Assembly: GCA_964641965.1 (NCBI GenBank)
Contig: CAZXLD010000018.1
Coordinates: forward strand, 16,914 to 80,913
Direction: 5' to 3'
Source of the DNA: JAJDFU01 sp964641965
Lineage (GTDB): Bacteria; Bacteroidota; Bacteroidia; Chitinophagales; Saprospiraceae
DNA: 64,000 nt
Under the pieces are notes generated by a model. The model had not been told where the DNA came from. It saw only the letters and a list, made by a program, of their open reading frames with translations, and searched no databases. Both the position numbers and the translations under genes were made by a program. Below, piece by piece: positions 16,996 through 24,874 of this stretch; the first letter of the stretch is position 1; the number at the start of each line of letters is the position of its first letter.

Positions 16996-17359
16996 AAGTT
17001 ACTTTTAAAATATTTAATCCAGGTTCACATTCGTAATTCAAGTCCCGATCTTTTTGATCCAACTGTTGATCCACCAACAATTCGTGTAGCGCAATCGAAC
17101 GATCTCCTGCGGCATTGCGCATTTTCAGGATATGTTGGGACGCTTTATGAATCGCCTTGAATTCCTTCTGTGTAACTGGCGCAATCAAAAGCATCTTTCG
17201 TTCCGCATAATAGGCCAGGTATACGTTATGCACTCCGCCAAATACCTTTTCGGCTACTGAACCCTGAATCCATAAGTGTGCGGATTGTAGCCGAACCGAA
17301 GTCTTTACTTCCGGTCGACCTTTCTCGCGATTCTTGTAGCCTGGTGGAGGAATAAACAT
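16988..17359 (-). CDS. Small hydrogenase-island protein of unknown function (123 aa)
   Basis: A 123-residue protein without signal peptide. The middle looks beta-rich (SAHLWIQGSVAEKVFGGVHNVYLAYY) and the C-terminus ends in a strand (GLNILKVTFG). It lies three bases after the endopeptidase gene and overlaps the next gene by eight bases. The family is not recognised. Its position next to the large-subunit protease would suit a subunit, scaffold or maturation factor. It has a single cysteine, so it is not an obvious electron carrier. Confidence 0.75.
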   Translation of the reverse strand: MFIPPPGYKNREKGRPEVKTSVRLQSAHLWIQGSVAEKVFGGVHNVYLAYYAERKMLLIAPVTQKEFKAIHKASQHILKMRNAAGDRSIALHELLVDQQLDQKDRDLNYECEPGLNILKVTFG

Positions 17360-17362
17360 AGC

Positions 17363-17854
17363 TTATTCAATTAAATCGTTGGTGAGTATTTGTACCAACC
17401 GGTCTCCCGCTGCCCGCACCTCAGTCGACAGGTCGAGATTAAAACGCGTATCGTTTACCGCAATTAAAAACACCGTGATATCCTCGGGGTAATCCCCACC
17501 AAGCATTTTCTTGGCGTAAGAAAGCGCCTGATCCCATTTTAAGCCATGCAAAAAGACCAAAGGATCCTCCTGAATACTAGCTTTTATTTCTGAGGCCGGG
17601 AGCCGAAACAGCGTTCCTGGCTTTTCTCCCGAATTGACGACTGCATCAATCAAGATTACCTGTTGCTTTCCCTTCAGACGAAACAGAACCTCGAAGGCAG
17701 AAGTACCCATATCGAACACCTCTACAGCTGAATCTTTCGGCAAGTGGTCTTTCAGTTTCTGAACGACGTAAACACCTACACCATCGTCTTCCCTAACGGG
17801 ATTTCCAAAGCCTAAAATGGCAATGGCTTTCTGTTGTTCCAATACTGAATTCAA
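17363..17854 (-). CDS. Hydrogenase large-subunit maturation endopeptidase
   Basis: A 163-residue HybD/HupD/HoxW-type protease that removes the C-terminal tail of the large subunit after nickel insertion. The family signature GFGNPVREDDGVG is at residues 15-27; nickel-sensing acidic residues lie in REDDG and IDAV, and the conserved His in FLHGLKW. The length is normal. It lies 83 bases downstream of hupL, across a hairpin, and its substrate would be the 15-residue tail after His517 of that protein. Confidence 0.94.
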   Translation of the reverse strand: MNSVLEQQKAIAILGFGNPVREDDGVGVYVVQKLKDHLPKDSAVEVFDMGTSAFEVLFRLKGKQQVILIDAVVNSGEKPGTLFRLPASEIKASIQEDPLVFLHGLKWDQALSYAKKMLGGDYPEDITVFLIAVNDTRFNLDLSTEVRAAGDRLVQILTNDLIE

Positions 17855-17883
17855 TCGCTACTGGTTTTTATCAGACAGAGAAG

Positions 17884-17915
17884 ACAGCCTGTCTCCAAAG
17901 AGAGAAACAGGCTGT
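17884..17915. other. Intercistronic hairpin between hupL and the endopeptidase gene
   Basis: Nine-base perfect arms ACAGCCTGT (17884-17892) and ACAGGCTGT (17907-17915) enclose a 14-base loop, 22 bases past the hupL stop. No T-run follows on the minus strand. This could lower read-through or stabilise the hupSL mRNA 3' end so that structural subunits outnumber maturation proteins; that role is inference. Confidence 0.6.
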
Positions 17916-17937
17916 TAATATATTGGGCGTAGAGAAC

Positions 17938-19536
17938 TTACAATTTGAAACGGGCAAGCTCCTTACCACTCCTGTTGTCGTGGGCATGAACCGTACAGAC
18001 CAAACAAGAATCAAATGAACGAGCTACCATACCCACTTCGACCGGATCATGTGGATCCTCAATCTCTGTTCCTTCCAGGGCCGACTCAATGGGCCCGGGA
18101 TTGCCGGCGGTGTCGTTAGGACCTACATTCCAGGTGGTTGGAGCAACGATCTGATAGTTCTTGATCACCCCACTTTCGATCTCGATCCAATGGGCAAGAG
18201 CACCTCGTGCCGCTTCGGTTGCCCCCCAGCCTTTACCATCTATTTCTTCCGGCTTGATGTAAAATTCACCATCCAAATCTACCTGAGTCAGCCAGGTATT
18301 AATCATCTCATAAATTTTAGGCGCTTCATGCATCCGGGCGAGTGTTCTCGTAAATACACTTGGACCCATTTTTTCCATGATATCACCAAATAAGGGATCG
18401 CGGAATTGATGCTCTGCATTTGCCGGATTTGCTGCCATGATCACCCGTGCCAGTGGTCCTGCCTCCGCAGAAACTCCATCAAAGCGGGGAGCCTTTGACC
18501 AGCTATACTTTCCGGAAACATCCGCATACTCAAGTGACGAACTATCGCTGACAGGAGTAGGGATGGGTTCATTAAATGGATGCAGCGCAGCCTCTTGTTG
18601 GGTATACCAGGCGTGGGTAATGTCTTCTTGAACCATTAGGTGGTCGGCTGGATGGTATGCTTTTCCATCGAAAAAGCCGGAAGGGCTGATCACCGCAGCA
18701 TTTCGTCCCTCAATGGTGGGATGGTTGTACATGTCCTTATGCAGGTAGGTACCCCAGGCCAGGTATTTCCCAACGCCCTGCCCAAACTTATCCAGCCCGA
18801 ATTCCAAGCTCGCCCGGATAAAGAGCCCGAGGTCGCTATTCCGGTGGGATTCATTTTCTTCCACCCAAGCCAAGAGATCATCCCAGGATTGTATTTCCAA
18901 ATAGCGTTCTATGGAACATCCCAGCCATACGGTTTCCAGCCATTCATTCCGAAAATGGTTCATGATGGAATGTGCCCGGGTAATATCCTTCAGCGTAGGC
19001 GCACACATGACTCCACCGGGTACCATGTAGCTGGAGTGCGGCCATTGACCGCCAAACAAGGCATAGACTTCCACTGGCCGGCCGCTTGCTGTAACTCCCT
19101 TCTGAAAGGAAGTGCCTACGTAGGCAGCAAATCGTTTAACGACTTCCTGATAGAGCGGCTTATTGGCAAATTTTTTATTGGCCATATCCGTAGCGAAAAT
19201 GGCATAAAACCATCGGGGGATACTCTGGATGGTTTCTGACGCCTGACCAATAGCACGCAATAACAATGCATTTGGGGTAAGTGTGGTTTTCCACGCAGTA
19301 TCAAGCGCAGAAGAGGCACAGTATAAATGAGAACCCCCACAAATACCACAAGCCCTCGGTGTAACGATCAGTCCCGCCTGGGGGTCTTTACCCCTTAGGA
19401 TCTGTTCGAAACCTCTAAACATGGCTGCCTGGGTATGCGCTTTGGTGACTACACCATTTTCCATAAATACCTTGACATCAAGGTCGCCTTCTACCCGGCC
19501 AACGGGAGAAATATTAAGTTCTTTGGTCGTAGACAT
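17938..19536 (-). CDS. hupL: [NiFe] uptake hydrogenase large subunit, group 2a-type
   Basis: A 532-residue catalytic subunit that binds the NiFe(CN)2CO centre and splits H2. The proximal motif is RACGICGGSH (Cys63, Cys66). The distal motif is DSCLVCTVH (Cys511, Cys514, His517), with Ser where most families have Pro (DPC). The 15-residue tail after His517 is the expected substrate of the endopeptidase. The N-terminus (SPVGRVEGDLDV) is standard. The start is six bases after hupS. The paired small subunit lacks a Tat signal, so the enzyme is cytoplasmic or on the inner membrane face. Group assignment rests mainly on the small subunit. Confidence 0.96.
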   Translation of the reverse strand: MSTTKELNISPVGRVEGDLDVKVFMENGVVTKAHTQAAMFRGFEQILRGKDPQAGLIVTPRACGICGGSHLYCASSALDTAWKTTLTPNALLLRAIGQASETIQSIPRWFYAIFATDMANKKFANKPLYQEVVKRFAAYVGTSFQKGVTASGRPVEVYALFGGQWPHSSYMVPGGVMCAPTLKDITRAHSIMNHFRNEWLETVWLGCSIERYLEIQSWDDLLAWVEENESHRNSDLGLFIRASLEFGLDKFGQGVGKYLAWGTYLHKDMYNHPTIEGRNAAVISPSGFFDGKAYHPADHLMVQEDITHAWYTQQEAALHPFNEPIPTPVSDSSSLEYADVSGKYSWSKAPRFDGVSAEAGPLARVIMAANPANAEHQFRDPLFGDIMEKMGPSVFTRTLARMHEAPKIYEMINTWLTQVDLDGEFYIKPEEIDGKGWGATEAARGALAHWIEIESGVIKNYQIVAPTTWNVGPNDTAGNPGPIESALEGTEIEDPHDPVEVGMVARSFDSCLVCTVHAHDNRSGKELARFKL

Positions 19537-19542
19537 GTTCGA

Positions 19543-20523
19543 TTATTTAGAGGTTTCAAAGTGTTCTTTATTCTGCCCCAGGGCTCCTTCCACTGTTCCC
19601 ATAACTTTCTCAAAGCCCGCCCGGGTATAATAGAGCAGTTTGCTATTGCCTGCCGGCACTTCTTTCGGTAAAAAGCCCAGGTAAGTCATGGTCTTTAGCA
19701 CGCTTCCTTTTTTGAGATCATTGTGTGGGAATCCAGGTTCAGTACATCCCAGGCAGGGGTGATTGGCCCTGGTTTTACTGGATTGGCGGTTCCAGAGGAT
19801 GCGATTGCAACTCGCTCGGGTCATAGGCCCTCTACAGCCAACCTCATAAAACAGGCAACCGCCTCGTTTTCCAAAATGGCCATCCACCTTCTGCGCAAAG
19901 CTGATCGCGTTGGGGCAACCGGTTTGGACGAAATCGGTGAAGAAGGTTTTCGGTCGGTGGTAATCATCGATCAATACATCACCGATGCGGCCTGTTGAAA
20001 TCGCTACCAGAATCTGTGTTATCCAATCGGGATGCGCCGGACAACCTGGAATATTGATCACTGGCAAACCACCTTTGGAAACAAAATCGGACCCTAAGAA
20101 CCCGCCCTTCTTTTTCTTGTGAAACTGTAAACCAGTAGATTCACTCGGGTTCGGCGGCACAGCTGGTATGCCTCCCCAGGTAGCACAGTCCCCAATGGCA
20201 ACTACAAACTGGGCGGCTGCAGAGAGCTCTTTAACCCAATCCATCATGGGTCGCTCGGCAAAGAAATTCATTTTGCCGGTTCCGTTTGGACCCTGAACGA
20301 TAGAACCTTCGAAGACGAAAATATCCAATTGGGTTTTCCCTGAGATACAATCATTCATCAGGTCGCTTACCTGCTCCCCAATTTCAAGACCTACCGTAGG
20401 ATGCCAGAGAATATTGATGCCAAAATCGGTGATGAGTTCCACTACGGTGGGCTCTTCAGCATCTAAAAAAGACATGGTATTACCACTACAGGCTCCACCC
20501 TGAAGCCAAAGGACATTTGCCAT
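19543..20523 (-). CDS. hupS: [NiFe] uptake hydrogenase small subunit, group 2a-type
   Basis: A 326-residue iron-sulfur subunit carrying electrons away from the active site. It closely resembles cyanobacterial HupS in the opening MANVLWLQGGACSGNTMSF and in GDCATWGGIP, IPGCPAHPDWI, CRGPMTRASCN and PCLGCTEP. The ATG at 20523 matches that family N-terminus; a TTG extension to 20577 is possible but adds no conserved sequence. There is no Tat signal and no C-terminal membrane anchor. The first motif has one cysteine (ACSG, Cys12) where group 1 enzymes have Cys-x-x-Cys, so a non-standard proximal cluster is expected. Other cysteines: 113, 161, 203, 223, 230, 239, 257, 260. Confidence 0.96.
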   Translation of the reverse strand: MANVLWLQGGACSGNTMSFLDAEEPTVVELITDFGINILWHPTVGLEIGEQVSDLMNDCISGKTQLDIFVFEGSIVQGPNGTGKMNFFAERPMMDWVKELSAAAQFVVAIGDCATWGGIPAVPPNPSESTGLQFHKKKKGGFLGSDFVSKGGLPVINIPGCPAHPDWITQILVAISTGRIGDVLIDDYHRPKTFFTDFVQTGCPNAISFAQKVDGHFGKRGGCLFYEVGCRGPMTRASCNRILWNRQSSKTRANHPCLGCTEPGFPHNDLKKGSVLKTMTYLGFLPKEVPAGNSKLLYYTRAGFEKVMGTVEGALGQNKEHFETSK

Positions 20524-20627
20524 CGGTTCTGTTTTTTGTGTGTTTATAATTTTGGGAATCCTGGCAGATTTACCCAATGAAAAATTGAAAGAATTAGCTG
20601 TACCCTAACAATATTCTGAAATAAGTA

Positions 20628-20655
20628 TAGAAAAGATTTTCTAGAAATAAAATCT
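20628..20655. promoter_or_regulatory. Palindromic operator candidate upstream of hupS
   Basis: TAGAAAAGATTTTCTA (20628-20643) is a palindrome with 7-base arms. It overlaps a second one, AGATTTT-N8-AAAATCT (20634-20655). It lies in the 165-base gap between tetR and hupS, about 105 bases upstream of the hupS start. The same core recurs at 14764-14779 before hypB. Size and symmetry fit a TetR-family operator. Confidence 0.6.
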
Positions 20656-20688
20656 CCTTAACATTAAATACCCGAAAGTTGCCCTAAT

Positions 20689-21330
20689 TTAGAGAATGTC
20701 TAGATTGGCATCCTTTTTCCATCCGGCTACTAACTGTTGAAATTCCAACTCACCCATGGAGGAAAAATGGGGCTGATAAATACTCCAGAGGGTATCTCTA
20801 AAAGATGAATACTGTAAGGGATCCTGATCCAGGATTAATTGTTCGGTCATCCATAGATCCGTTGTCATCCGGATCACAGAGGCCGTTTGTTTCAGCTCTC
20901 CCATAGATTCAGGCTTTTGGAACGCTCCTCTTGAAATATTGAAATCAAATAAGAGCAAGATTTGCTGTTGTTGCCACCTGGCCAGCTGTTGATGGCTGTG
21001 TTTAATATCCGGATAGGCACGGATGACCTCTACCGTATCCAGATAGAAAAATCGATATTCCTGCTGAAGCTCGAAGGTATTTCTTAATACCCTTTCCATC
21101 GTTTCGAATAGGGGCACCATTCGATATTCCGCCAATACCAGGCGTTGCCGGTCTGCAAGCTGTTGGTAGATGTTAAGAACCAGGGTAGATTTATTGGGAA
21201 AATGGTAAGCCAAATTACCAACGCTAATAAGCACCTCATCGGCTATATGCTGAAGGCGAACATTTACCATTCCATTTTGATTGAATAGACTGAGCGTTGC
21301 ATCCAGTATGCGCTGTTTGGTGTCCTTCAT
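20689..21330 (-). CDS. TetR-family transcriptional regulator next to hupSL
   Basis: A 213-residue regulator with the TetR DNA-binding domain at residues 5-55 (RILDATLSLFNQNG, the helix-turn-helix region LQHIADEVLISVGNLAYHFPNKSTLV). The C-terminal half is a helical ligand or dimerisation domain without recognisable effector specificity. It is encoded just upstream of and codirectional with hupS. Two near-identical palindromes, one before hupS and one before hypB, are candidate binding sites. Whether it represses or activates the hydrogenase genes cannot be told from sequence. Confidence 0.9.
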   Translation of the reverse strand: MKDTKQRILDATLSLFNQNGMVNVRLQHIADEVLISVGNLAYHFPNKSTLVLNIYQQLADRQRLVLAEYRMVPLFETMERVLRNTFELQQEYRFFYLDTVEVIRAYPDIKHSHQQLARWQQQQILLLFDFNISRGAFQKPESMGELKQTASVIRMTTDLWMTEQLILDQDPLQYSSFRDTLWSIYQPHFSSMGELEFQQLVAGWKKDANLDIL

Positions 21331-21442
21331 GTAGAAATTCAGCTTTTCCTAAAAAGGGAATATAGGGATTTCATTAGCTCCAAAACTCATATTCGGAGAA
21401 CAACGCGCTCCTTCTTTTTTTGGAAACAAGGCTTTTCACTTT

Positions 21443-21994
21443 ATGACTCGAACTGATCTGGTACAATCGCTAGGAACTGGGCTTGCTTTGCTCATTAGCG
21501 TTATGGCACTCGTGGTTTCCATACGAGAAACCAACCTGCTGCAAGAACAGCAACGCGCCTCCGTATGGCCTTACCTGACGGTGTCTCCCAAATATGATAA
21601 TACCGGCTTTTCCATCATTACCAACAATAACGGCATCGGTCCTGCGCTGGTGCATTCCGTGGAGGTATCCCTGGAAGGTCAATACTTCGAAAGCTGGGAG
21701 GCTATTTTGGACTTTATCGCTCCAGGCCACCAGATTGATTACGATATTCTAAAGACCGGACAGCTGAACAAACTTGTGATGAAAGCCGGAGACGAGTCAA
21801 TCCTATTTAAGATCCCATGGAACTCCGACAAGTACCGAACGGATTCCGAGCCGTATGATATCGCCAAGCAAATGAACAAGGGACGAATCCGGGTGTGCTA
21901 TTGTTCCGTGATGGATGAATGCTGGGTATTCGATTCCGATACAAAGGATCTGGTGCCAGGAAAAGTTACTTTTGAAAAGCCTTTTCAAAAATAA
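21443..21994 (+). CDS. Membrane-anchored protein of unknown function
   Basis: A 183-residue protein with one N-terminal transmembrane helix (about residues 8-27, GTGLALLISVMALVVSI), then a short coiled segment and a beta-rich soluble domain (VWPYLTVSPKYDNTGFSIITNNNGIGPAL). The pattern of an N-terminal helix followed by P-Y-L and N-x-G-x-G-P-A resembles a common class of uncharacterised small membrane proteins in Gram-negative bacteria. It diverges from tetR with 112 bases between starts. No function assigned. Confidence 0.72.
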   Translation: MTRTDLVQSLGTGLALLISVMALVVSIRETNLLQEQQRASVWPYLTVSPKYDNTGFSIITNNNGIGPALVHSVEVSLEGQYFESWEAILDFIAPGHQIDYDILKTGQLNKLVMKAGDESILFKIPWNSDKYRTDSEPYDIAKQMNKGRIRVCYCSVMDECWVFDSDTKDLVPGKVTFEKPFQK

Positions 21995-22027
21995 ATACAG
22001 TCTGATTGTAACAAATGCAAACCCTTA

Positions 22028-23497
22028 TTAATCTTCTTTCCAAAAGCCGTGAAAGCCCAGGGGCACATTGTGAGGTAAGCGCGCTGTTGCAACGGTTCCC
22101 AGATCTTTAGCATCCGCTACCACCAGCTCGGTTACCTCGTTGGTCGCCTGAAACAACATGTACAATAGCCAGCCATCGTCTTCACTTTTTGCGTTAGCTT
22201 TAGGTACATACACGGGTTCACCAGGCAGGCTCCCCTGCAAATCCAGAAATTTAACCTTCTTGGTGTACATATCCATTTTGGCCAATCCATCTAGCAAGGG
22301 CCGATCGGGTTGGCCCGGACTAGACATAGACCATAGATATCGATAAGGTTTCCCGCCCAGCTCGGGGTGAATATTTGGTAATTCGGCTCCGTAGTCCGTC
22401 AGTAATTCTCGTTTTACCTTTTTTTGATCTACTGAAATGGTATAGCGCCACAATTGCCCCTTCAACCCATCGAAGGGTTCCCCATTTAAAAGCCGACTAG
22501 TTTGTTCTCCCGTGGGAAAATCCGGCAGTGCAAGTGCATCTACCACAAGGGTATGGGCATCCAATTCGAATCCATTGACATAGTGAAACAGAAAACAGAA
22601 AGGACTCTCCAGCGTAGTTTGGCTTCCATCTGGACCTATAATCAAAATCTGGGTTGGCCGCTTCCGGTCCACTTGAATGGAATCCACCGCTGATTCCAAT
22701 CCGGAGAATGCTTTCCATATATTGAAGGCAACCGGGACCAAAAAAAAGACCTTATAGCCCGAGTCGGTAAGCACAAAATCGTGGGTAAAGGCTAATTGCT
22801 CGAGCGGGATAACCTGACTGATCCTGGCCTGACCTTCCGGAGAAACCTCATACAATAACAAGCGTTGTTTGACTCCTGCCAGCGTCCCAAAATTGTGTAA
22901 AACGCCAGTTCCCGAATGTAGCTTGGGATGAGCTGAAAACGGAAGCTCGGGATTAATGAGCCTTTCGATACCACCGAAAGGGTTTTGCAAGACACCTTCA
23001 AAATCATACCGCTCTAAGGTGTCTAGCGTATCGGGATCCAGCACGTGAGGAAGGCCACCCTCCCAAAGCGACAAGAGCTTTCCGGCATGCCAGATTAGGT
23101 TTGTGTTCGAGGCATTTTTAAATCGCATCTTGCCCAGGTTCGACCAGATTCCCCCTGGAATATTGGTACCAAAACTGCGGTACATCATTTTACCCGCTTT
23201 TTCCTCAGCCACAAACTCCCTGGTACGAACATACCGGTTGCGGTAACTGATCTTCCCGTTTTCGAATCGGAAAGCCAGTGGCATCCCATCTCCATCAAAA
23301 AGATGCTGATAGGAAATACCTTGGTGCTCAAATCGCCCATTTCCATTTCGGTACAAAGTACCTTGCAGTTCCTCCGGTAATTGTCCCGTTACCGGTAATT
23401 CGATTCCATCGTATTCTTTCTCCACTAGGCGTGTAGCCTCAAAATACCGCTTCAAGACGTCTTCGATAGGCAGGGAGGGGGATGTAGTCGTATTCAT
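22028..23497 (-). CDS. Carotenoid cleavage oxygenase (RPE65 family)
   Basis: A 489-residue iron(II) oxygenase that cleaves carotenoids, apocarotenoids or related conjugated double bonds. The four histidine iron ligands are recognisable as His190 (FSAHPK), His239 (FTHDFVLT), His305 (FLFHYVNGFE) and His483 (GFHGFW). Other family strings are LYRNGNGRFEH and HLFDGDGM near the N-terminus. No signal peptide, so cytoplasmic. The substrate cannot be predicted; there is no carotenoid biosynthesis gene in the window. It stands alone, followed across its start side by a MITE. Confidence 0.93.
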   Translation of the reverse strand: MNTTTSPSLPIEDVLKRYFEATRLVEKEYDGIELPVTGQLPEELQGTLYRNGNGRFEHQGISYQHLFDGDGMPLAFRFENGKISYRNRYVRTREFVAEEKAGKMMYRSFGTNIPGGIWSNLGKMRFKNASNTNLIWHAGKLLSLWEGGLPHVLDPDTLDTLERYDFEGVLQNPFGGIERLINPELPFSAHPKLHSGTGVLHNFGTLAGVKQRLLLYEVSPEGQARISQVIPLEQLAFTHDFVLTDSGYKVFFLVPVAFNIWKAFSGLESAVDSIQVDRKRPTQILIIGPDGSQTTLESPFCFLFHYVNGFELDAHTLVVDALALPDFPTGEQTSRLLNGEPFDGLKGQLWRYTISVDQKKVKRELLTDYGAELPNIHPELGGKPYRYLWSMSSPGQPDRPLLDGLAKMDMYTKKVKFLDLQGSLPGEPVYVPKANAKSEDDGWLLYMLFQATNEVTELVVADAKDLGTVATARLPHNVPLGFHGFWKED

Positions 23498-23594
23498 GAA
23501 AAAGAAAGATCAAACTACAGGAAAAGGTTTTGATATTTTGATTTTGACATGGCCCAATAGCTCAGATGGTGGTTGGATGGGTTATACCATTTTA

Positions 23595-23790
23595 TACCGT
23601 TTCAAAATGAAAATGACGTATATAAACAGCTTCTTTTTCGTCTACTCAGCGTTAAAAAGCCTCGCCGTAGCTAAGGCTATGCCTTGCCGGCCCACCCGCT
23701 TCGCGGTTCACGAGCTTACGCTCGCTCATGCCTTGATTAGCCGAAAAATAAGCGAGTTTACAATTACGACCTCCTCATTTTAAAACGGTA
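23595..23790 (+). mobile_element. MITE-like element, copy 2 (196 bp)
   Basis: Same length as copy 1 and inverted relative to it. Terminal inverted repeats are TACCGTTTCAAAATGA and TCATTTTAAAACGGTA; a 3-bp duplication TTA flanks it (23592-23594 and 23791-23793). The central ~100 bases, with the GAGCGTAAGCTC-type hairpins, are almost identical to copy 1, while the subterminal parts differ more. It lies in the 370-base gap between the starts of the carotenoid oxygenase gene and the end of the nitrilase gene; the rest of this gap shows no gene. Confidence 0.87.
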
Positions 23791-23867
23791 TTAGGCTAAA
23801 AATGGTCTTTTGTCAATACCCAGTTACCCTTGGAAAAAAACGGTTCCTAACTCCATGAATAGATTCG

Positions 23868-24821
23868 CTACAACAGCTTCACTACCTGTTGACGTTCTTG
23901 ATTTACGGTTACTTGCAGGACGTCCGGCCTGGAGTAGTGTCCGCTCGGATCAAAATTCTGGCGCTCTTGGCGAATCGCTGCGTGGTTCAATTCTGCTACG
24001 AGTAGGTACTCCTCCCCCACGGTAGGTTCAATGATCCATTTGCTGTCCGGACCCGAAATGCAGGACCCACCGTTCCCAAAAAATACCGGAGCATCCCGGA
24101 GGATAAGGTCTCGATATGGAATAGTGTCCGGTACATCCTCAGGTCGAAGTATCCCACAAGCGGAAAGGACATAGGAGCGTGATTCGCGGGCAATAAAGCG
24201 GGTGAGTTCTTCCGTGTTGACTCGATTCCCGGGCCACACGGAAACATGCACATCTTCCCCCTGGCCATACAAGGCAGCTCGAGCTAGTGGCATCCAGTTT
24301 TCCCAACAGTTCAGTCCGCCAACAGTAAAGGGACCCAGCGGGTGGACCTGGAGTCCATTTCCATCTCCATTCGACCAAACCAGGCGCTCTTCATAGGTAG
24401 GTACTAATTTCCGATGTACGGAGGCAATTTTGCCCTTTGGGTTAATATACACTAAACTGCAATACAAGCTATGTCGGCTGCGATCTGCGGCTCGTTCGAT
24501 GGTACCTAAGTAAATAGCCATTTGGTATTGAGCAGCCCGTTCTTTTATCGGATTCAGATCACCCGATCCTATTAAAATAGATTCGCGGGAATAGTGCGCA
24601 AACAATTCTTTTTGCACAGAAGAGTCAAATCGTGCTCCATCGGTTCGCTCCACCCAAAAGGGGTACCCAGGCACTATGGCTTCGCCAAAGGCGAGTAATT
24701 GAACACCCTTTGCGGCTGCCTGATCAATCCAGGTAATTAGCTTTTCCAGCGTGCGCTTTTTGTCCAGCCAAACCGGAGCGATCTGTGCAATTCCCGCTAC
24801 CAGGGTTTCCGAATCGGCCAT
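23868..24821 (-). CDS. Nitrilase-superfamily carbon-nitrogen hydrolase
   Basis: A 317-residue enzyme hydrolysing a nitrile or amide C-N bond in the cytoplasm. The Glu-Lys-Cys triad is intact: Glu47 in AFGEAIVPGYP, Lys138 in HRKLVPTYEER, and Cys172 in GGLNCWENW. The GLNCWEN context and GYPFW block fit branch 1 (true nitrilases) better than amidases. Substrate is not assignable. The only neighbour codirectional with it is the TPR lipoprotein gene, separated by a heptanucleotide repeat. Confidence 0.92.
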   Translation of the reverse strand: MADSETLVAGIAQIAPVWLDKKRTLEKLITWIDQAAAKGVQLLAFGEAIVPGYPFWVERTDGARFDSSVQKELFAHYSRESILIGSGDLNPIKERAAQYQMAIYLGTIERAADRSRHSLYCSLVYINPKGKIASVHRKLVPTYEERLVWSNGDGNGLQVHPLGPFTVGGLNCWENWMPLARAALYGQGEDVHVSVWPGNRVNTEELTRFIARESRSYVLSACGILRPEDVPDTIPYRDLILRDAPVFFGNGGSCISGPDSKWIIEPTVGEEYLLVAELNHAAIRQERQNFDPSGHYSRPDVLQVTVNQERQQVVKLL

Positions 24822-24832
24822 ACCGTGTTTTC

Positions 24833-24874
24833 TTGAGTTATGAGTTTTGAGTTATGAGTTTTGAGTTTTGAGTT
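24833..24874. repeat. Heptanucleotide tandem array, 6 units of WTGAGTT
   Basis: Six consecutive 7-base units alternate TTGAGTT and ATGAGTT without gaps (42 bp). The array starts 11 bases before the nitrilase start codon and runs through the stop of the next gene, so it encodes the last ~7 residues (QLKTQNS) of the TPR lipoprotein. It is the cleanest of several 7-base-periodic tracts in this window. Confidence 0.92.

Noticed and set aside
20524..20577. N-terminal extension of HupS from a TTG
   Set aside because: Adds 18 non-conserved residues before the family start MANVLWLQ; no Tat motif is gained.
23551..23570. tRNA-like 5' half (GGCCCAATAGCTCAGATGGT)
   Set aside because: Matches the acceptor/D-arm start of tRNAs, but no anticodon arm, T-arm or CCA side follows before MITE copy 2. 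At most a fragment, possibly disrupted by the MITE insertion.
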